Source: Branchiostoma floridae
Taxonomy: Eukaryota > Chordata > Leptocardii > Amphioxiformes > Branchiostomatidae
DNA: 64,000 nt
Direction: 5' to 3'
NCBI RefSeq assembly: GCF_000003815.2
Contig: NC_049995.1
Coordinates: 3,696,885-3,760,884, forward strand
This document shows positions 58,855 to 64,000 of this stretch, one piece after another (the stretch's first letter is position 1; every line of letters begins with the position of its first letter). A program made the position numbers and the translations under genes. The notes under the pieces were generated by a model, which saw only the letters and a list, made by a program, of their open reading frames with translations, searched no databases and was not told where the DNA came from.

Positions 58855-59530
58855 TTGGGTCTGTATGTAGGTCAACAGGATATAACTCGAGAAATTGTGG
58901 ATGGAACTTTTTTATTTTTTGCAGGTGTGTAGCGGTTGTTGAAAGGCATGCCTAGTTCGAAAATGGGTTACCTGGCGTTTTCCTATGGTACATTAGCGAG
59001 CTTGGTATTTTTTTTGGGTGTTTTTTCGGGAAGCATAAGTCAAAATGTAGCTGGGCGATTTCCACGATATTTGGCAGGTCTGTAGCGGTTGTGGAAAGGA
59101 TTGTCATGTGCGAGAATGGTTTACCTACCTTTTACCTATGGTGCCGTAGCTGGCTTTGTATGTAAGTGCGTTTGTCTGTATGCAAGATAACTCGAGATGT
59201 TCTTGATGGATGCTAATGATATTTGGTTGATAGGTAGGGGACACAAAAAGGAAGGTCAAGTTCGATAATGGGCCTCCTGGCAAATTGTTTTGGTACTGTA
59301 AGTGAGCATCAAAGTTTGCGCCTAAATTTTACAGAAGTGCCAGGTTCATGATTTTTTACTGGTGGATAGCTGTTGGTACTAGGAGTCAATGGTCTAATTT
59401 TGGGCCCCCTAGCAGCTTGTTTGGAATTGCAGTGGGTGTTATATTTCGTAACTTTTTAGATGGATAACTCCTGAGGGGATTGATGGATATTTTTTTTGTT
59501 TTTGGTAGGTAGGTACTTTGGATGATTATC
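58855..59530. repeat. Dispersed repeat with degenerate internal copies
   Basis: Three or four internal blocks repeat the order ataactcgag, gat-g-tgatatttgg, aggt-tgta and ccat-gt; related to the element at 61432-62472 and to the centre of 43664-44697. No coding capacity. Confidence 0.5.
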
Positions 59531-60828
59531 AACATAATGAGATGCAAATAATATAAATCACTCTGTATTTAATATAATTACTTAGGGAAACTTCTATAAC
59601 GGTTGAAAAATACTTTTGACGGAGTCACCTGAAAGGACTTGAATCGACCCATAGATGTCTAAAAATAGAGAAGAAGTAGGTCAACAGAGCCAGTGGAAGC
59701 AGAGGCTCCCTGATAAACAGACGTTGTCTTGGAAGCATGAAATTCTGATTGACCAGGGATGTTACCAGGTCATCCGTGTACTATTCCGCCAGGCTGGAGT
59801 CTGGTAGAGACTACTGGCTGAAAAAATGCCTATAAATGGTCATGGTTCATGTTAGCAAAATACAAAGCCTGACCGTGTCCAACACGTATCCATAAAATTA
59901 AGCAATTAAACAGCTTGCTGAATTGATGTCAATACGACGGCACACAGCAAAGGATTCATAGCAGTTGAAATATAACATATCTATATACAAGTGTTGCTTA
60001 TATCTATATACAGATCAACAATAAAAGCAACACTATAATGGGAACGGTAAAAATGTAGTAGAGGGAACTTGACGAATATCACTTGATATAAAGATGTAGG
60101 GCTAATATCTACGAGACACTTCAGGTGTATTTTCTTATGATGGACTGCAAGGAAACTTGGTGTTCCATGTGCCAGTAACACTACAAGGGTCTAAACAAAC
60201 GAATAAGCACTACGTAAAGTTAGTAATATAACATAATTGAACACTGACGGCTTGTAACACATAGTAGCTACATCTGTGAACTAGGTTAAAACAACAAGTG
60301 ACCAAGTGCTGGGACAAGACAGCCTTGGATGTCTGAAACCCAACATGTTGCAGAACAGCACTTAGGTCAAAAGGGTCACCGTCAATTATCCACGCGTGCC
60401 TCAACTCTTAACAGAGATGTCATATTGTAAGGGAAAGGTCGGCTAGAAAGAACTGACATCATTGTGAGAAACACAAATCGCCAAAGGTGACAGGCGGCTG
60501 TCATCGGACAGTCACAGAAATCATAACCTTTGACTCTGTAAAATACCTCTGACTTAACTCGCGACTGCAAAACTTTACTTTCTATTTTCATGAGATGGAA
60601 ACTAACGTCCACCAAGGCGGGGGTCGTAGCAATCCTTACATATGGCCCTTAGATGACCCTTGGTGAGTTAAAAAGGTCCGTAAATTGGAAGGAACAACAG
60701 TAGCCGGGGTTTGGTGAGTGACGAATGCAATTATCGGCGTGTTCTTGTGGTTTCCAGGTTTCCAAGACCTACCCACATACCAAATATCACTACAATCCAT
60801 TCAGCCGGTCTTCAATTTGCTGGTTTCT

Positions 60829-60867
60829 ACATACATACATACATACATACATACATACATACATACA
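60829..60867. repeat. (CATA)n microsatellite
   Basis: Nine to ten tandem catacata-type units next to a fragment reading caaatatcactacaatccat, part of a common dispersed family. Confidence 0.9.
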
Positions 60868-61431
60868 AACGCTACCCAAAACATAACCAGCTCTCCGAAA
60901 GTAATTATGACAACACAAAATAGAACAGTAACGTCATACCTGTACAAATTGTTCTGATTATGCAAAGACATTCATTCACATCGCCAAAAAATTTGCTGCA
61001 TTATGTACACCAACAGAATAGACTAATCTACTCACAATGTTCATAATCCAACCAACCACTACATGTGACTAGATAACATATGGACTTATACACGTACACA
61101 TTAATCATTCAAGAAGAACGATCTTCCATAGAAATTGTTTATCTGGCGAAGATATGTGTTCGAGGAACTCTAGTTCTTTCTTTATTCGCACATAACATGG
61201 CTTAAAAACAAATGTAAACACAGAAATGAAGGACATGCGGGGGGTGGGCAGAAGCCTAATATGTGGCTTTTCTTGGGCCTCCCCCAGAACTAAGTCACAG
61301 AAATAATAATTATTCATAATCAAATTGAACGAAAAATGCACATAAGTTGAAATCATTATGTGAAGTATACTTATGGAATAGAAGTTATATTACAAATGAT
61401 CAAATGAAACTAGAGTTCGGCGACCTCATAC

Positions 61432-62472
61432 CTCCATGAAAATTTAGAGCTTTTGTAAATTTCATGCAAATGACTAAGACATTAACATAATTTATGCATG
61501 GTGTTGTTCATCATTGACAAACGTACACGTGTCACAATTATAAAATTTCCATTATCATAAAGCGGTTTTGCAATTTTTACATAAATTATGCAAATAAGTT
61601 CCTCATTACCATATTTAGTATCTGCTTATATTCCACCTATCATAATTAACATGTGTTACATTTATTGAAGTCCAGTTATTGAAAACAATGGAATTATACA
61701 ATTTCCTCATTGATTATGCAAATTAAGTCCTCATTTGCATAACATGTATATCATTATGAACATCTTTGCCTAAGGTACCCGCGTGCCTAATATGATGCCA
61801 ATCCGTCAATCCTTTCTGCAGTTATCCTCTTTGGAATGTCTTGACAAAAACGCCCCTGCAGTTCCTAAATTAGATGTTAGGGGGCTGAACTTGCTCCACT
61901 TTGTCATGACACTGAAAGCTATCTACCATTTAAATTTCAAGACCATATCACGTCCAAGACAAGAGATACATAGAAAAAACTGCTATGATTGAATGTTGTC
62001 ATTAATTATGCAAATTTGCTCCTATTTTGCATAATTAGTATTTCATCTTGTACAACATTGTCCAAGATACCTCGTACCAAAAATCATGAAAATCCGTTGT
62101 TCCCTTCTTGAGTTATCCTCGTCAGAAGTTTTTGACAAAAATGCCCCTGATATCCCAAAACTAGACGTTAGGGGGGCCAAACTTATGTCACTTCTTCCTG
62201 AGCACAAGAGCTATCAAATACTTAAAAATCGTGACCATAGCATGTTCAGAACACCAAGATAGCAAAACCGGAAGTTGCGCTGCAGTACCAAGGGGAGCCG
62301 CTAGGGGGCCCAAAATCTAATCATTTCCAGCTTTCATCACACCCTACCAACACACCAAGTATCAAACCAATCCACCCAGCCGTTCTTGAGTTATCTTGTT
62401 TACACACAGACAGACACACAGACAGACAAACGCGGGGTAAAATATAACCTCCATGACATTTCATGGAGGTAA
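61432..62472. mobile_element. 1.04-kb element with ACCTCCATGAAA ends
   Basis: Begins tacctccatgaaaattta and ends acatttcatggaggtaat. Inside, two diverged blocks repeat: atgcaaat, accaaa-atcatg-aaatccgt, cttgagttatcctc, gacaaaaa-gcccctg, gttaggggg. The right part ends with cttgagttatcttgtttaca and caga repeats. Such blocks are common in invertebrate genomes and are not protein-coding. Solo ends occur at 4086-4110 and 43780. Confidence 0.65.
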
Positions 62473-62687
62473 TAATAAATACAAAACAAAATTTGACAAA
62501 TCATATACAAGTAAGTTGGAATTTGACAAAAAAGGTAGGATCTCCTACATGGCTTTTGTTTTCCAAAATGAATAGTCGCTTGTTGCAGACGACTTTTAAA
62601 AGCTAGTAGACAACCTCGAGCACCGACCAACTCCCGGCCACAGATGATGTTGGTCGCGACTGTCATGGTCTGGAGAAGGTCTGAAAA

Positions 62688-62868
62688 TCAATCAAACTTG
62701 ACCTGTTCTGTGCTGCTGCTACAGATTTACCTCGCCATTCGATGCAGTTTGCTGCGGTATGCCGCATTTCAGTGAGAAATGCCCCAAACCCAAAGATACT
62801 GTACCCACATACAGGCATCATGTATATATATGTGCAACCCGTATGCATACGGGCCCAGCAGGACAATT
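62688..62868. mobile_element. Second copy of the 24572-24799 element (truncated left end)
   Basis: Shares aaacttgacctgttctgtgc, ctacagatttacc, tcagtgagaaatgcccc and cgggcccagcaggac with the copy at 24572-24799. The left inverted end is not evident. Confidence 0.6.
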
Positions 62869-62970
62869 AATTTGTTATCTACTAGTATCATTGGGTGACG
62901 TTTGGTCACTTTATTAGGGAAAGTGTCACACCTAGGTCAGTCAGGTCACGCAGACAACATCCTAGCTCAG

Positions 62971-62994
62971 ACTACTTTACCCAGCATGCCCCGC
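62971..62994 (+). promoter_or_regulatory. ZNF143/Staf-like promoter motif
   Basis: The stretch reads actac, tttac, ccagcatgcc, ccgc, close to the bipartite Staf/ZNF143 site (ACTAC, then CCCAG-ATGC, then GC). About 120 bp downstream a consensus donor (tacaag, gtaggc at 63113-63121) could end a noncoding first exon on the plus strand. It suggests a promoter reading to the right, out of the window; no coding sequence was found to confirm it. Confidence 0.3.
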
Positions 62995-64000
62995 TTCACA
63001 TGCACTGAAGTTGTGCAATAGCACTTGTTCGCGATCTGCCCAACAAAACCACCTGTTTTTAAACCCCGGCGTTTTGCAACGATAGAAAAGAACTTCAAGG
63101 AGTTTCTTTACAAGGTAGGCATATCTTATTAGGTTTGAAAATTTTGTTTCAGGTTTTAACATCAGAGCATATGCATGTGTGTCAAATTGTCTTGGCTTCA
63201 GGAGTACATATGGGCCAAGGCTTTCAAAGGTACTAGTAGTTAATTTATAAACAATGTATTATCATAGTCAATCATAACTTCTCACATCTTATTTTTCATA
63301 TCATACGACGGCGCCCATTTACACAATATGTCATTTCTAGTGCGTACAAGTGGTGAATGTTGCTAGTATATGATTTACATCAGAGTAGTTGTCCCTTATT
63401 TGGTGTAAGTAGGGCATACCGCCGTCCTTGTGTCTTTTTACAATTCTAAAATCACTGTGGGTCCTTTTCAACAATGTTGAGTTTCACTGCATGCAAAATT
63501 AACACATTTTATACAAAAGATACCGGGATTTTTTTGTAGAATATGTAAAATGGAAAAGGGTTGCTCGAGGGCATGTTATGTATTGCATGAGGACTGGTCA
63601 ACATTTCTGTGGTTTTGGTTGTAAAAAGGGTGTTAACATATTATCTTATATACTACATGTGACTTTTTAAGGAATATTAAGATGCAATATTCTTATATTA
63701 GTTGTCGTAAATTATAACTCTTTGGTTATCTTTAAATAACACGAATATTCCATGTAGCGTACTGTACATTATAACATCAAATGTTTGCAAAGAGGGGGCC
63801 ATGAAAAGATAGTCAAAAAGCTTCTTGTGGTCAAAGGCATGAAATATGTATAGTACAAAGCCTTCTCGGCAGAAAATATACCTGGTGTGTTCTAAAAAAA
63901 GCCTCAGTGATTCACGATTTGTAGACCATTATTTCTTGCCAAACGTTACTCGTTCGTTAGACAACTCTCAGACAAATGCCGTGTTGGCAACCTGCTCTCA
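62995..64000. other. Right edge, no gene seen
   Basis: AT-rich DNA after the ZNF143-like motif. Apart from a candidate splice donor at 63113-63121, no exon, repeat or motif could be supported. Confidence 0.5.

Noticed and set aside
61783-61992. 69-codon plus-strand frame
   Set aside because: Lies in a widespread noncoding repeat (ACCTCCATGAAA element) with a diverged second copy that is not open in the same frame.
62615-62680. Minus-strand exon-like stretch LLQTMTVATNIICGREL
   Set aside because: Acceptor is fair but both possible donors are weak (gtcggt, gttgtc), and linkage to the exon at 58490 cannot be shown.

Overview
The window looks like animal genomic DNA, most likely amphioxus (Branchiostoma). 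The basis is inference: short GT-AG exons in long AT-rich introns, a chordate/lophotrochozoan-style chitin synthase carrying SAM and other mosaic domains, an SLCO4-like transporter, and introns full of small terminal-inverted-repeat elements, hairpins and microsatellites. Nothing bacterial is present (no operons, no ribosome binding sites). All splice models were built by eye, by chaining exons whose phases agree.

Layout. 1-12.7 kb: no supportable gene; a patchwork of short repeats, hairpins and MITE-like elements. 13,118-25,086 (+): a nine-exon organic anion transporter (SLCO/OATP, subfamily 4-like) of 798 codons; its 3' flank runs to a candidate poly(A) signal near 28.9 kb and contains a cluster of RFX X-box-like palindromes. 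28.9-30.8 kb: serial local duplications. 30,802-31,901 (-): a probable four-exon, 121-residue gene of unknown family. 32-33.6 kb: spacer with a CArG box, a diverged direct repeat and a CA microsatellite. 33,683-54,248 (-): a 30-exon chitin synthase whose exons join in phase to 1,759 codons. 54.3-64 kb: repeats, a candidate first coding exon on + (57,307), an isolated candidate exon on - (58,490-58,612) and a ZNF143-like promoter motif at 62,971.

Most interesting system: the chitin synthase. Its catalytic motifs (DAD, GEDRW, QRRRW) and SWGTRE motif are intact, but two tandem discoidin-like (F5/8 type C) modules, each a three-exon phase 1-1 cassette, lie inside the cytosolic glycosyltransferase region. 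Both have lost the terminal cysteines usual for the fold. A second insert near the C-terminus holds duplicated low-complexity exons, a module I cannot name, and a SAM domain. From memory, mosaic chitin synthases with extracellular-matrix-type domains have been described in amphioxus; the position of these modules and the missing cysteines are what deserve attention.

The transporter and chitin synthase have no evident functional link. The rest of the interest lies in how repeats interact with exons: a minisatellite made from the end of transporter exon 6, a MITE ending just before exon 9, an intronic ghost of a duplicated chitin synthase exon, and nested transposons.
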